The notes: generated by a model not told the origin, from the sequence alone. Counted from the stretch's first letter, positions 17,875 to 26,420 are shown. The stretch is DNA of 64,000 bases from Asticcacaulis sp. YBE204 (GCF_000495855.1 NZ_AWGF01000011.1:141495-205494); one strand, 5' to 3'. Program-made: numbers and translations.

Positions 17875-19413
17875 ATGCGCATTCGTACCTTTTTACCGCT
17901 GGCACTGGCCATGGCCGCCCTGGCGACGCCGGTGACGGCCGCCCCCGCCGCCCCCGCCGGACCTGAGACCATCGAGACCGATTTCGCCTCGATGTACCGC
18001 CTGATGATGCAGGCCGCCGATGAAACCACCAAAGGCGACAACGCCAGGGCGGTCGATACCCTCAAGGCCGTGATCCGCCACCCGCGGTTCGTCGACCTGC
18101 CGCTGGAATCGCAATTCGCCACCTTCCATGCCTTAGCTCTCAGCCTCTATGCCAATGGCGCGACTCAGGAAGCCTATGACCGCCTGTTACAAGCCGGGGT
18201 AATCGCCCCGGCCCTGCGCGACGCCGACTACTGGTTCGCTTTGGCCGACATCTGTAGCCAGATGGGCAAGGAAGAGGAGGCGCTCGACGCCGTCATCGTC
18301 GTGGCGCAAAAATGGCCGGACGCCGTTTCAGCCACCGAGAGCGAATACGTTTTCAGCCTGCTCACCCGCGCCAAGGCGCTGGACGACGGCGGTGCGCGCC
18401 GCCTGAAACTGCTCGAAGCGCTTTATGCGGGCAAATACACGTCGGAAAACCCGTTCATGCTCGCCGAAGGTCTGTGGTTCGACCTGTTCGAGATCTATGT
18501 GCAAAAGGGCGAGCGGGAAAAAGCCACGGCACTGGCCAAGGATTTCATCGAAGTCGGCAGTCTGGTGCGTCTGCACATCGACAACCGCTACACCGCCTTC
18601 CGCGCCGCCGCGCGCCCCGACCTGAACGCCGCCGTCGATGCTTCGATAAAGCGCGCCAAAATGCGCGCCGAAGCCCACCCGGCCCTGATCGAAGGCGCCA
18701 ACACCTACGCACTGGAACTGGTCGACGCCAACCGCCCGGCGGAAGCGCTCAAGGTCATCGACGCGGCCCTGAAAACCGCAGAGGTCAGCCCACCGTCCTT
18801 TACCGATGTCGAGGAGCACCTCAACTGGGCACTGGACGCACGCAACTATATCCTCGGCAAGCTGGGCCGCTGGAAGGACGCCGAAACCGCCCAGATCAAG
18901 GCCCGCGACTACGCCCTCAGCAAGGACATGGACGTGGTCAGCCAGAAGCTCAATCTGGGCAGTTTCTATTACCAGCAGGGCAAGCCCGATCTGGCGCTGG
19001 AGGAAGTGGCAGGCGTCGATCTGACCCAGACCAGCCCCTACGGCATCATGGTCGCCGAAGAAATCCGCGCCTGCGCCTACGCGCAAAAGGGCGAGACAGA
19101 AAAGCTGAAAGCCTCGCTCGATTTCATGAAAGGTCAGGCGAAGGACGGCTATGCGCCTCTGCGCTCGGCGCTTCTGTGCGCCAACGATCAGGACGCGCTG
19201 GCGGCCCTGATCGTTGCGAAACTGGATGATCCCGATACGCGCTCCGACACCTTGATCGACGTGCAGACCTACCTGCCGGAACCGGCACCTACGCCGTATA
19301 TGGCCGAACTCGACGCCCGCCGCGCCAAAATCATCGCCCGCCCCGACGTGCAGGCGGCGGTGGCGAAGTACGGCGTCATCCTGTCGATCCCGACGTTCAG
19401 GCCGACCAATTAA
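17875..19413 (+). CDS. Periplasmic TPR-repeat protein of unknown function
   Basis: 512 residues; ATG 17875 follows GGAGGGGGAACATC. Sec signal (LPLALAMAALATPVTAA) and then an all-helical protein with repeated 34-residue-like units, for example DYWFALADICSQMGKEEEALDAV, LEALYAGKY, NTYALELVDANRPAEALKVID and LNLGSFYYQQGKPDLALEEV. No catalytic motif was recognised. TPR solenoids usually bind partner proteins; the partner cannot be inferred, as neighbours (a P450 and an Rnk factor) are unrelated. Probably monocistronic. Confidence 0.8.
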   Translation: MRIRTFLPLALAMAALATPVTAAPAAPAGPETIETDFASMYRLMMQAADETTKGDNARAVDTLKAVIRHPRFVDLPLESQFATFHALALSLYANGATQEAYDRLLQAGVIAPALRDADYWFALADICSQMGKEEEALDAVIVVAQKWPDAVSATESEYVFSLLTRAKALDDGGARRLKLLEALYAGKYTSENPFMLAEGLWFDLFEIYVQKGEREKATALAKDFIEVGSLVRLHIDNRYTAFRAAARPDLNAAVDASIKRAKMRAEAHPALIEGANTYALELVDANRPAEALKVIDAALKTAEVSPPSFTDVEEHLNWALDARNYILGKLGRWKDAETAQIKARDYALSKDMDVVSQKLNLGSFYYQQGKPDLALEEVAGVDLTQTSPYGIMVAEEIRACAYAQKGETEKLKASLDFMKGQAKDGYAPLRSALLCANDQDALAALIVAKLDDPDTRSDTLIDVQTYLPEPAPTPYMAELDARRAKIIARPDVQAAVAKYGVILSIPTFRPTN

Positions 19414-19423
19414 TGTACGTGGC

Positions 19424-19451
19424 TTGACAATCCGTGCCTTGGCGCTAGGGT
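19424..19451 (+). promoter_or_regulatory. Caulobacter-type housekeeping promoter before the rnk leader
   Basis: TTGACA (19424-19429), 14-nt spacer, GCTAGGGT (19444-19451). This fits the Caulobacter sigma-73 pattern TTGac(a/g), 10-14 nt, GCTANAWC. The start would fall near 19457-19459, at the ATG of the leader reading frame. Confidence 0.65.
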
Positions 19452-19458
19452 CCGGCGC

Positions 19459-19524
19459 ATGGCCATCCGCGCGCTTTTGCACCTCACCGGTTCGCTCAAG
19501 GGATATCCCGTCACGGGATCATAG
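19459..19524 (+). CDS. Possible 21-residue leader peptide upstream of rnk
   Basis: ATG 19459 to TAG 19522-19524 encodes MAIRALLHLTGSLKGYPV plus three more residues. It begins within a few bases of the predicted transcription start, so it would be translated leaderless. Four Leu among the first 13 residues (three of them clustered) recall attenuator peptides, but the run is short. It overlaps hairpin ATCCCG/CGGGAT (19505-19519). Real translation is unproven. Confidence 0.35.
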   Translation: MAIRALLHLTGSLKGYPVTGS

Positions 19525-19669
19525 CCCGAAGCCCGGCTGCGCGCTTTCCGGGTTTTGGGACCATCGCTAAGGACCCGGCGCCCGCTCACCCTTAGCGCTT
19601 TTCAGGCGCTCACCTCAATCATCAATCCTTCCGCCCGATGCGCTGCATCCGGGCCTATCGTGGTGTGCC
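19505..19669 (+). promoter_or_regulatory. Structured 5' leader of rnk, possible attenuator
   Basis: After the leader peptide come successive stems: ATCCCG/CGGGAT (19505-19519), AAGCCCGG/CCGGGTTT (about 19529-19555) followed by TTGGG, and AGCGC/GCGCT (about 19594-19610). GGGTCC at 19448 can also pair with GGACCC at 19571, giving an alternative fold. A terminator-like stem with only four T is present. Pseudomonas rnk genes have a described leader with a terminator; this one is not evidently homologous in sequence. Confidence 0.35.
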
Positions 19670-20077
19670 ATGACCGCTCAAAAAACCAGACTTCCCGCTA
19701 TTCAGATCGGCGATGACGACTTCCGCGCGCTGGAGGCCCTGACCGGGAGCGTGGCCGGCCCTCTTGCCGCCGCCGCCGAACAGTTGTTGACCGAACTGGA
19801 GCGCGCCCACCGGAAATCTCAGGCGAAAATACCCGCCACCGTCGTCGCCATGGGCGACCGCATTACCTTCGACCGCAACGGTGCCGAGACCACCGGCACC
19901 CTCGTCTTACCGCATGAGGCCGATATCAACGCCGGACGGCTATCGGTGCTGACGCCTGTCGGCGCGGCCCTGATCGGTTTGTCGATCGGGCAGTCGATCG
20001 CCTACCGCACCCCCGGCGGTGTCAGTCACACCCTGACGGTGCGGGCGATCGAAAGGCCTCCGTTAGAATGGCCCTGA
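19670..20077 (+). CDS. rnk: Rnk-type GreA/GreB-like transcription factor
   Basis: 135 residues, the length of Rnk (nucleoside diphosphate kinase regulator). Rnk binds RNA polymerase and has the GreA/B C-terminal domain but a short N-terminal arm. Seen: N-terminal helix region LPAIQIGDDDFRALEALTG, then DRITFDRNGAETTGTLVLPHEADINAGRLSVLTPVGAALIGLSIGQSIAYRTPGG, the fold-typical GTALIGL-like block. No acidic coiled-coil tip for transcript cleavage is visible, as expected for Rnk. Its start follows a 210-nt structured leader. Convergent with the lyase gene; their stops abut. Confidence 0.85.
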   Translation: MTAQKTRLPAIQIGDDDFRALEALTGSVAGPLAAAAEQLLTELERAHRKSQAKIPATVVAMGDRITFDRNGAETTGTLVLPHEADINAGRLSVLTPVGAALIGLSIGQSIAYRTPGGVSHTLTVRAIERPPLEWP

Positions 20078-21397
20078 TCAAGCCTTGCCCACCTCGACGG
20101 CGTAGACGTGGATCGGGCCGTGCATATTGGAGCGGAAGACCAGCCATTGGCCGTCCGGCGTGAATTGCAGGTTCGGCTCGGTCGTGTAGCTATGCTTGCT
20201 GAGGTTGACCAGTTTCGTCGCCCGCAGTACGCCCGGCCGGACCAGATCGGCAGCATCGGGGGCCGAGACGCCGAGGTCTTCGATGATTTCCGGCGTGAAC
20301 AGGTACATCCACTTGCCGTCAGGCGCCTTGGCGACCATGTCGGCGTCGCCGCCATCACCGGCAAACAGCGTACCGTCGCGCGTCACCTGAAAATGCACCG
20401 ACCATTCATTGCGCTGCATATGGTACCAGACGCGCTTGTGCGTCGTCAGGTCGTAGCTGGCCAGCCAGAAGTCCTCGCCGCGCGGGGTTTGCAGGTCGTA
20501 GAGGATGCGGTTGCCGTCATAGGAGAAGAACTCGTGTCCGGCGATTTCCATATTCATGGCACGCTTATGGACGTTTTCCTTGCCCGTTCCGTCGGTTTTG
20601 ATCGTCCAGATGCGGTCGACGCCATGCCACGGACCTTCGTGACAGTACATCAGGCGGTGCGGATCGGCGGGCGAAAACTGCACGTGGTTGAGCCAGTCAG
20701 TGGAGGCCGTAACCACCTTGCGCTCGCCGGTCTTGATATCGAGCGTGAAGATTTCCATCGGGATGTTCTGCTTGAGCCGTTCGGCCATGCGCACCTCCTT
20801 GGCCGCCTGAAAGCTCAAAGGCTTGCCGTCCGGACCCACCGCATTATAGCCGCCGTCGGTGCCGCCGACCTTCGGCCCCGGCTGGAGCTGGTATTCGCGC
20901 TCGGCCCAGGTTCCGGCCAGCAGCGTGTCGTCGGCATTGACCGAGGTGACGTAACCCTTGATGTCCCTGGCGATGGTGCGGATCTTGCCCGTCGTCATGT
21001 CGATGGCGACGATCTCGATACCGGCGCGGCCCGCGTCGTCGGCGGTCTTGATCACCCCGCCGGGATATTTGCGCGCATAGCAGATGTTCTTCGTGCGCGA
21101 CACCATCAGCGTGCCGTAACCGGCGGGCGTCAGGTGGCGCAGCTTGCGCGTCGCCATGTCGACCATCTGGATGCCCGACGGGCTGTCGAAGACCAGCCAC
21201 TTGCCGTCGGCGGTAAAGGCGTTGTCGTGGAAGTAGAGCGATTTCGAGCCGTCTTCCTCGGACAAACGCACGATGCGATGGCCGGTGTCGGGATCGATCC
21301 AGTCCTTGGGAATTTCGGTTTTCGCAGGGGTTTGCGCCAATGCCGGAGACGCAAAAGCCGCCGCCGCAGCTCCCAATAAAAATTGCCGTTTATGCAC
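20078..21397 (-). CDS. ogl: Oligogalacturonate lyase, PL22 family, exported
   Basis: 439 residues from GTG 21397, chosen because AGGGAG sits 8-9 nt upstream and the product then starts with a signal peptide (VHKRQFLLGAAAAAFASPALAQ read as M). PL22 enzymes cleave short oligogalacturonides to 4,5-unsaturated units in a seven-bladed propeller with Mn. Seen: DWIDPDTGHRIVRLSEEDGS, SLYFHDNAFTADGKWLVF, GYGTLMVSRTKNICYARK, HVQFSPADPHRLMYCHEGPW with metal-ligand His, and AGHEFFSYDGNRILYDLQTPRG. Classic Ogl is cytoplasmic; this copy has a signal, so it likely acts in the periplasm. It extends the pectin theme of the 3.6-13.2 kb locus. Confidence 0.9.
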   Translation of the reverse strand: MHKRQFLLGAAAAAFASPALAQTPAKTEIPKDWIDPDTGHRIVRLSEEDGSKSLYFHDNAFTADGKWLVFDSPSGIQMVDMATRKLRHLTPAGYGTLMVSRTKNICYARKYPGGVIKTADDAGRAGIEIVAIDMTTGKIRTIARDIKGYVTSVNADDTLLAGTWAEREYQLQPGPKVGGTDGGYNAVGPDGKPLSFQAAKEVRMAERLKQNIPMEIFTLDIKTGERKVVTASTDWLNHVQFSPADPHRLMYCHEGPWHGVDRIWTIKTDGTGKENVHKRAMNMEIAGHEFFSYDGNRILYDLQTPRGEDFWLASYDLTTHKRVWYHMQRNEWSVHFQVTRDGTLFAGDGGDADMVAKAPDGKWMYLFTPEIIEDLGVSAPDAADLVRPGVLRATKLVNLSKHSYTTEPNLQFTPDGQWLVFRSNMHGPIHVYAVEVGKA

Positions 21398-21511
21398 GTC
21401 CGACACTCCCTGAATTACGTATGGTTTCTTGAGATGCGATAGTATGGGATTGTCGTCGCAATTCAATCATGTTCACGCAAAAATGCGCATAATTTGTCGG
21501 AGCGGGACGCT

Positions 21512-22396
21512 ATGACCACCTTAAGCAAACGCCATCTCTTAAGCGGTCTTGTGCTGGGCACCGGCATAGGTCTGGTTTTGTCGGGCTGTTCGACTCTGAC
21601 GGCGTTCAACAGTATGACGCCGAAGGACGGAGGCTCGAAACGCGTGGCGCAGGACGTGGCCTATGGCGACAATCCGCGCCACAGATACGACGTCTATGCG
21701 CCGACGGGTGCGAAGCTTGCCAAGGGCTGGCCGGTACTGATCTTCTTTTTCGGCGGCGGCTGGGAGTCCGGCGACAAGAAGGACTATGCGTGGATGGGCC
21801 GGTCGCTGGCGGCCCTGGGCTATGTCGTCGCCGTTCCGAACTATCGCCTCTACCCCGAAGTCGTCTATCCGCGCTTCATGGAAGACGCCGCCGCCGCCGT
21901 GCGCCATATTCAGCGCGAGGTCTCAGGTTTTGGCGGCGATGCGAAACGGCTGGGCGTGATGGGTCATTCGGCGGGCGCCTATATCGCTGCGACCTTGGCT
22001 TTGGATGAAAGCTTCCTCAAATTCGATCCCGTCGCGTCGAACCCGTTCAGGGTCTGTGTCGGCATTGCGGGGCCTTATGATTTCTACCCCTTCGATGTTA
22101 AGGCCTCGATTCAGACCTTCGGTGCCTACCCCCGGCCGCAGGAAACCCAGCCGCTCAATCACGCCACCAAATCGACGACGAAATTCCTGTTCCAGCACAG
22201 CCGTGCCGACAGCGTCTGCGGCGTGCATAATTCGGTCAATCTCGACAAGGCCCTGAAAAAAGTCGGGACGGACTCGACTCTGCAACTCTATGACGGCCTG
22301 AGCCATCAGGACTGCGCGGCCGTCTATTCGGTGCCTTTCCGGGGTAAAGCCCCGTTACGGGCGGATGCGGCGGCGTTTTTGAAGGCAAATCTCTGA
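21512..22396 (+). CDS. Lipoprotein alpha/beta-hydrolase (esterase-like)
   Basis: 294 residues from ATG 21512 behind GGAGCGGGACGCT. Lipoprotein signal with lipobox LSGC (Cys 26). Hydrolase core: oxyanion block FFFGGGWESGDK (HGGG type with Phe in place of His), nucleophile GHSAGAY, YRLYPEVVYP, and the likely catalytic His in GLSHQDC. It is closest in pattern to the BD-FAE/carbohydrate acetylesterase-like group. Divergently arranged with oligogalacturonate lyase across 114 bp, so a role in removing acetyl groups from pectin fragments is a reasonable guess. Confidence 0.82.
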   Translation: MTTLSKRHLLSGLVLGTGIGLVLSGCSTLTAFNSMTPKDGGSKRVAQDVAYGDNPRHRYDVYAPTGAKLAKGWPVLIFFFGGGWESGDKKDYAWMGRSLAALGYVVAVPNYRLYPEVVYPRFMEDAAAAVRHIQREVSGFGGDAKRLGVMGHSAGAYIAATLALDESFLKFDPVASNPFRVCVGIAGPYDFYPFDVKASIQTFGAYPRPQETQPLNHATKSTTKFLFQHSRADSVCGVHNSVNLDKALKKVGTDSTLQLYDGLSHQDCAAVYSVPFRGKAPLRADAAAFLKANL

Positions 22397-22400
22397 GTCC

Positions 22401-22571
22401 CTATACCTCCCCGCTGGCGGGGAGGGTGGCATCGCGAAGCGATGACGGGTGGGGTGGACAACCAAGCTTCCGCAACCTTGTCGTAGGAAAACAAGACACC
22501 CCACCACCACATCTCATTGGCCTGCGGCCAACTCGTGCGGTCCCCCTCCCCAACACGTTGGGGAGGTATAG
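22401..22571. repeat. 171-bp structured repeat with terminal inverted repeats (copy 1)
   Basis: Flanked by CTATACCTCCCC (22401-22412) and its exact inverse GGGGAGGTATAG (22560-22571). Inside are CATCGC-GAA-GCGATG (22430-22444), a GGTGGGGTGG block facing CCCCACCACCAC, TTGGCC-TGC-GGCCAA (22517-22531) and CAACACGTTG at the right end. A related copy lies at 40208-40396. The size and ends resemble a miniature inverted-repeat element or a structured intergenic repeat; no transposase is linked. Confidence 0.85.
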
Positions 22572-22612
22572 ATGACTATTTTGCGCCGCACCCTTTTCAG
22601 GCGTGGAATTTC

Positions 22613-24160
22613 ATGACACAATATTCCATGACAAATGAAAGCAAAGCGGCACGTCATGCCGAAAATGACGCACACCTCGAAACCCTGACCGCAGGCGAGG
22701 CCATTCAGAAGCTAAAAGATATCTATTCTGCCGCCGTAAAGGCCTTGCAGACCGATCTTCAGGCCTATCTCTCCGATCGCACCAAACCGTCGAAGACCGC
22801 CCGTGAAACGGGCCGGTACTGCTATCCGCGCCTGATCGTGGTGTGGAAGGGCGTCGATTTCGACGAAGACGACGACGATGCGCCTCTGACCCACCGTCAT
22901 CCGGTCGTCAATCGCGCCTTCGCCCGTTTCTCGCGTCCGGGCACCTATTCGTCCTCGATCACCCGCCCGGACCTGTTCGGCGACTCGGTCGAAGAGCAGC
23001 TCGAACTGCTGCAAAAGGATTATAACGCCACGATCCACGTCGGCGTTTCGGATCAGGAAATCCCCTATCCCTACGTGCTCGACGGCGCAGGCCTCGACCT
23101 CAACAGCGTCTCGGCCTTCGATCTGGCGCGGCACTTCCCCACCACGGAACTGGCCCTGATCGGCAACGAAGTCGCCGACGGCATGGACCTGCTCGACACC
23201 GAAGGGCATAGACCCCTCGCCCTGTTCGACGGTCTGCGTACCGATTTTTCGCTGGCCCGCCTCAAGCACTATACCGGCACCCCAGCCGAGCATATCCAGT
23301 CCTATATCCTGATGACCAACTATCATCGCTATGTCGATGTGTTCGTCACCTATGCCCTGGAACAACTCAAGAAACCCGACAGCCCCTATACGGCCCTGTC
23401 GTGCTGCGGCGGCATCGTCATCACCAAGGACACGCCGAACCCGCTGGAACTGATCGCCAATTCGCCGTGGCGCAAGTTCCAGATGCCGTCCTACCACCTG
23501 CTCTCCGCCGATCGTCAGGGGATCAGCCTCGTCAATATCGGGGTCGGTCCGTCCAACGCCAAGAACATCACCGACCACCTGGCCGTCATGCGCCCCCATG
23601 TGTGGCTGATGATCGGCCACTGCGGTGGTTTGCGCCCCTCGCAAAGCATCGGCGACTACGTGCTGGCCCACGCCTATCTGCGCGACGATCACGTGATGGA
23701 CAACGTCCTGCCGCGCGAGATCCCGATCCCGCCGATCGCCGAAGTCCAGCAGGCCCTGCAACAGGCTGCGGTCAACATCACCGGTCAGGACGGCGACGCG
23801 CTGAAAAAGCGCCTGCGCACCGGGACCGTCGTCACCACCGACGACCGGAACTGGGAACTGCGTTATTCGTCCTCGGCGCTTCTGTTCTCGCAAAGCCGCG
23901 CCGTCGCCATCGATATGGAATCGGCGACGCTGGCCGCGCAGGGCTATCGTTTCCGCGTCCCTTACGGCACGCTGCTGTGTGTCTCGGACAAGCCGCTGCA
24001 CGGCGAATTGAAACTGCCCGGTCAGGCCAATCACTTTTATGAGCGCGCCATAGCGGAGCATATCGACATCGGCTTCGAGACGATCAACCTGCTGCGCAAG
24101 GCGGGCGAACGCCTGCATTCGCGCAAGTTGCGCGCCTTCGACGAGCCGCCGTTCCGGTAA
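22613..24160 (+). CDS. amn: AMP nucleosidase
   Basis: 515 residues from ATG 22613; in-frame codons further up fall within the repeat and are not used. ATG 22628 is also possible. Amn splits AMP into adenine and ribose 5-phosphate, controlling AMP levels and purine salvage. Seen: N-terminal AMN domain with RETGRYCYPRLIVVW, and a phosphorylase-fold C-terminal domain with NIGVGPSNAKNITDHLAVMRPHVWLMIGHCGGLRPSQSIGDYVLAHAYLRDD and the ribose-binding VAIDMESATLAAQGYRFRVPYGTLLCVSDKPLHGE. Length is close to the E. coli enzyme (484). Transcribed alone, away from the neighbouring lipoprotein gene by the repeat. Confidence 0.96.
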   Translation: MTQYSMTNESKAARHAENDAHLETLTAGEAIQKLKDIYSAAVKALQTDLQAYLSDRTKPSKTARETGRYCYPRLIVVWKGVDFDEDDDDAPLTHRHPVVNRAFARFSRPGTYSSSITRPDLFGDSVEEQLELLQKDYNATIHVGVSDQEIPYPYVLDGAGLDLNSVSAFDLARHFPTTELALIGNEVADGMDLLDTEGHRPLALFDGLRTDFSLARLKHYTGTPAEHIQSYILMTNYHRYVDVFVTYALEQLKKPDSPYTALSCCGGIVITKDTPNPLELIANSPWRKFQMPSYHLLSADRQGISLVNIGVGPSNAKNITDHLAVMRPHVWLMIGHCGGLRPSQSIGDYVLAHAYLRDDHVMDNVLPREIPIPPIAEVQQALQQAAVNITGQDGDALKKRLRTGTVVTTDDRNWELRYSSSALLFSQSRAVAIDMESATLAAQGYRFRVPYGTLLCVSDKPLHGELKLPGQANHFYERAIAEHIDIGFETINLLRKAGERLHSRKLRAFDEPPFR

Positions 24161-24399
24161 GTCTGATCCATAAAAAAACGCCCAAACCGCGGGACACTCC
24201 CGCCGGTTGGGCGTTTAAGGATACATCTCATGGACCTCCATCCATAGGCCGTTCCCTGTGAGCCGGTATCGATTGCATCGGAAACCAGCTACGGAGAAAA
24301 CCTGTATCCAGTATGGCCCTCAAAGGCTTGACTAACGAATCAAGTTGTTGTGAGCGTTAAGGCCTTGCTTGTGAACGTTATTCTGGATACCCGGAAACG
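24161..24399. other. Structured intergenic stretch between amn and pabB
   Basis: Besides the hairpin at 24176-24216 there is a long-range pair GTATCCAG (24304-24311) with CTGGATAC (24383-24390), CTTGA/TCAAG around 24328-24345, ATGGA/TCCAT (about 24230-24241), and a direct repeat TTGTGAGCGTT / TTGTGAACGTT. No frame is protein-like. It could be the pabB leader on the plus strand or a small RNA on the minus strand ending at the T-rich side of the hairpin. Confidence 0.4.
24172..24216 (-). terminator. Strong hairpin whose T run is on the minus strand
   Basis: AAACGCCC...GGGCGTTT pair across 24176-24216 with an inner CCGCGGGA/TCCCGCCGG extension. The plus strand has only three T after it, the minus strand seven. 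Both flanking genes are on the plus strand, so it fits amn only weakly and better a leftward transcript. Confidence 0.7.
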
Positions 24400-25806
24400 A
24401 TGACCGCCCCCGCCCTCACCCACCTGCACGTGCTCAAATTGCCGTTCATGCCGGCCGACAGCCTGTTCGAGACCTTCTTCGAGCAGGACCACGCCGTGGG
24501 CTTCCTGTCGGACGGCAGCAAGCTGGGACGCTGGTCGTGGTTGTGCGCCCATGCCGACGCGATCAGCGTGCTGGAATATACCGACAAGCGTTCGCCGGAA
24601 ACCGTCCTGCGCGCGGCGATGGCGGTCACGCACTATCAAACTTCCGAGATCGCGGGCGATGGCGGCGAGTTGCCGCCCTTCACCGGCGGGCTGGTCGGTC
24701 TGGCGGCGTTCGAGTTGGGGATGCGACTGGAAAACCTGCCGCAACGCCCATTCCGCATCGAAGGCCGCAACCCTTGGCCGGAACTGATCTGCCTGCGCTT
24801 CCCCGCCCTTCTCGCCTTCGATCACAAGCAGCGCCGTTTGCTGGCGCTGGGGCGCGGTCGCGACGGGGTCGAGGCCTATAATCGGGCCGTCGGGATGCAG
24901 AAACTGCTGCATCAATGCCTCTCCAGGACCCATCACACGACGCCGCAGCCGATCCTGCGCGCGCCGCTGGCGCTGGAAACCGCCGACGAGGTGCATGAGG
25001 ACAAGGTCGCCACCCTGGTCCAGCAAATCCACGCCGGCGACCTGTTTCAGGCCAATCTGGCGCGCGGCTGGCAGGGGCAGCTCAGCGACGGCATGACCAT
25101 CGGCCGCGTCACCCGGGCGCTGGGACGCCAGGGCGCCAGCCCCTTCGGTGCGGTGTTCCGCCTGCAAAAACGCGCGGTGATTTCCAACAGCCCGGAGCGC
25201 TTCATCCGCCTCGATGCCGACGGCAAGCTGGAAACACGCCCGATCAAGGGCACCCGCCCGCGCGGCAAGACGCCCGCCGCCGACGCCGCCTTCGCCAAGG
25301 CCCTGAGCGCCAGCGAAAAGGACCGCGCCGAAAACCTGATGATCGTCGATCTGATGCGGCACGACCTGTCGAAGGTCGCCGAGGTCGGTTCGGTAAAGGT
25401 CGAGGCGCTGAACGCGCTGGAGTCCTACCCCAATGTCCACCATCTGGTATCGACCGTGACGGCACAGCTACGTCCCGAATGCGATGCGGGCGATGTGCTG
25501 CTCAATACCTTCCCGCCCGGCTCGATTTCCGGTGCGCCCAAGGTGCAGGCCCTCAAGGTCATTCAGGCGCTGGAGGCCCCGCGAGGTCCCTATTGCGGGT
25601 CGCTGTTCTGGGTCGATGTCGGGGGGGCGATGGATTCCAGCGTCCTGATCCGCACGGCGGTATGCGAGCAGGACGACAAAAATCGCTGGCAGGTGCGGCT
25701 GTGCGCGGGCGGCGGCATCGTCGCCGACTCCGACCCGAAGGAGGAACGGCGCGAAACCGAGACCAAGATATCGCTGCTGAAAGCCGTGTTCGAGGGCAGT
25801 GGCTAA
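24400..25806 (+). CDS. pabB: Aminodeoxychorismate synthase component I
   Basis: 468 residues. With a glutamine amidotransferase partner (PabA/TrpG, not in the window) it converts chorismate to 4-amino-4-deoxychorismate for folate. Seen: chorismate-binding domain with SPERFIRL, PIKGTRPRG (Lys about residue 281, the PabB hallmark; TrpE has PIAGT), ENLMIVDLMRHDLSKVAEVGSVKV, FPPGSISGAPKVQAL and CAGGGIVADSDPKEERRETE with metal-binding Glu. The PIKGT motif favours PabB over anthranilate synthase. ATG 24400; preceded by an unexplained structured region. Confidence 0.95.
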   Translation: MTAPALTHLHVLKLPFMPADSLFETFFEQDHAVGFLSDGSKLGRWSWLCAHADAISVLEYTDKRSPETVLRAAMAVTHYQTSEIAGDGGELPPFTGGLVGLAAFELGMRLENLPQRPFRIEGRNPWPELICLRFPALLAFDHKQRRLLALGRGRDGVEAYNRAVGMQKLLHQCLSRTHHTTPQPILRAPLALETADEVHEDKVATLVQQIHAGDLFQANLARGWQGQLSDGMTIGRVTRALGRQGASPFGAVFRLQKRAVISNSPERFIRLDADGKLETRPIKGTRPRGKTPAADAAFAKALSASEKDRAENLMIVDLMRHDLSKVAEVGSVKVEALNALESYPNVHHLVSTVTAQLRPECDAGDVLLNTFPPGSISGAPKVQALKVIQALEAPRGPYCGSLFWVDVGGAMDSSVLIRTAVCEQDDKNRWQVRLCAGGGIVADSDPKEERRETETKISLLKAVFEGSG

Positions 25807-25853
25807 CCAGCGCATCCTCAAAATGTCCATAGCGGTTTTTGCGGTGCGCCCTA

Positions 25854-26420
25854 TCAAGACGCCTTGCGCGTCACCGTCGTCCCCGTGCGCGGGTGGTGGT
25901 AATAGGTATCCTTGAACGTCGATACACCCGGCATGAACTTGGTGAAGGGCGAGGTATAGCTATATTCCACCTCGGTCACGACCATGCTTTCGCCCTGAGG
26001 TAACTGCGTCGTCGTGATATTGGTCATCACGTAGTTGTTGGCATATTTCGTCAGGTTGCGCCCGTCGCTCCACTGCACCTCGGCCTTGTTCGCCGTGCTC
26101 ATCTTGACCAGGCTGAGGCGGATCTTGAGCGTCGTGCCGCTGGTCGAAAAGGGTTGCAGCATGCTGGTGCCGATGTCGAAGATATCGCTGACATTGGCGT
26201 CGGTCAGGGTTTCGGACTGCGCCGCCAGATCGCCCACGGTCGCCGCCAGGTGCGAGGTCCGCCGCGACGCCATCATGCCCAGCGTCAGTTCGGCCAACCC
26301 CAGATAGAGGATGATCAGGATCGGCGCGATAAGGGCGAACTCGACTGCCGCCGCACCGCCGCGCGCTTCGGCAAAGGTTCTGAGTTTCAGGCGATGCGCC
26401 AGTTTCGACAGGCTGATCAT
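25854..26420 (-). CDS. TadE-like pseudopilin of the Flp pilus system
   Basis: 188 residues from ATG 26420, whose ATGA overlaps the stop of the preceding gene. One membrane segment near the N-terminus behind a prepilin-like site: EARGGAAAVEFALIAPILIILYLGLAELTLGMM. TadE-family proteins are processed by the prepilin peptidase and support assembly of tight-adherence pili. The C-terminal two thirds are a small beta-rich exported domain. It is the second of two co-translated TadE-type genes facing away from the pilin cluster. Confidence 0.85.
   Translation of the reverse strand: MISLSKLAHRLKLRTFAEARGGAAAVEFALIAPILIILYLGLAELTLGMMASRRTSHLAATVGDLAAQSETLTDANVSDIFDIGTSMLQPFSTSGTTLKIRLSLVKMSTANKAEVQWSDGRNLTKYANNYVMTNITTTQLPQGESMVVTEVEYSYTSPFTKFMPGVSTFKDTYYHHPRTGTTVTRKAS

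Noticed and set aside
22401..22571. CRISPR-like or tRNA-like interpretation of the repeats
   Set aside because: Only two distant copies, inverse ends and no spacer pattern; no tRNA fold seen.
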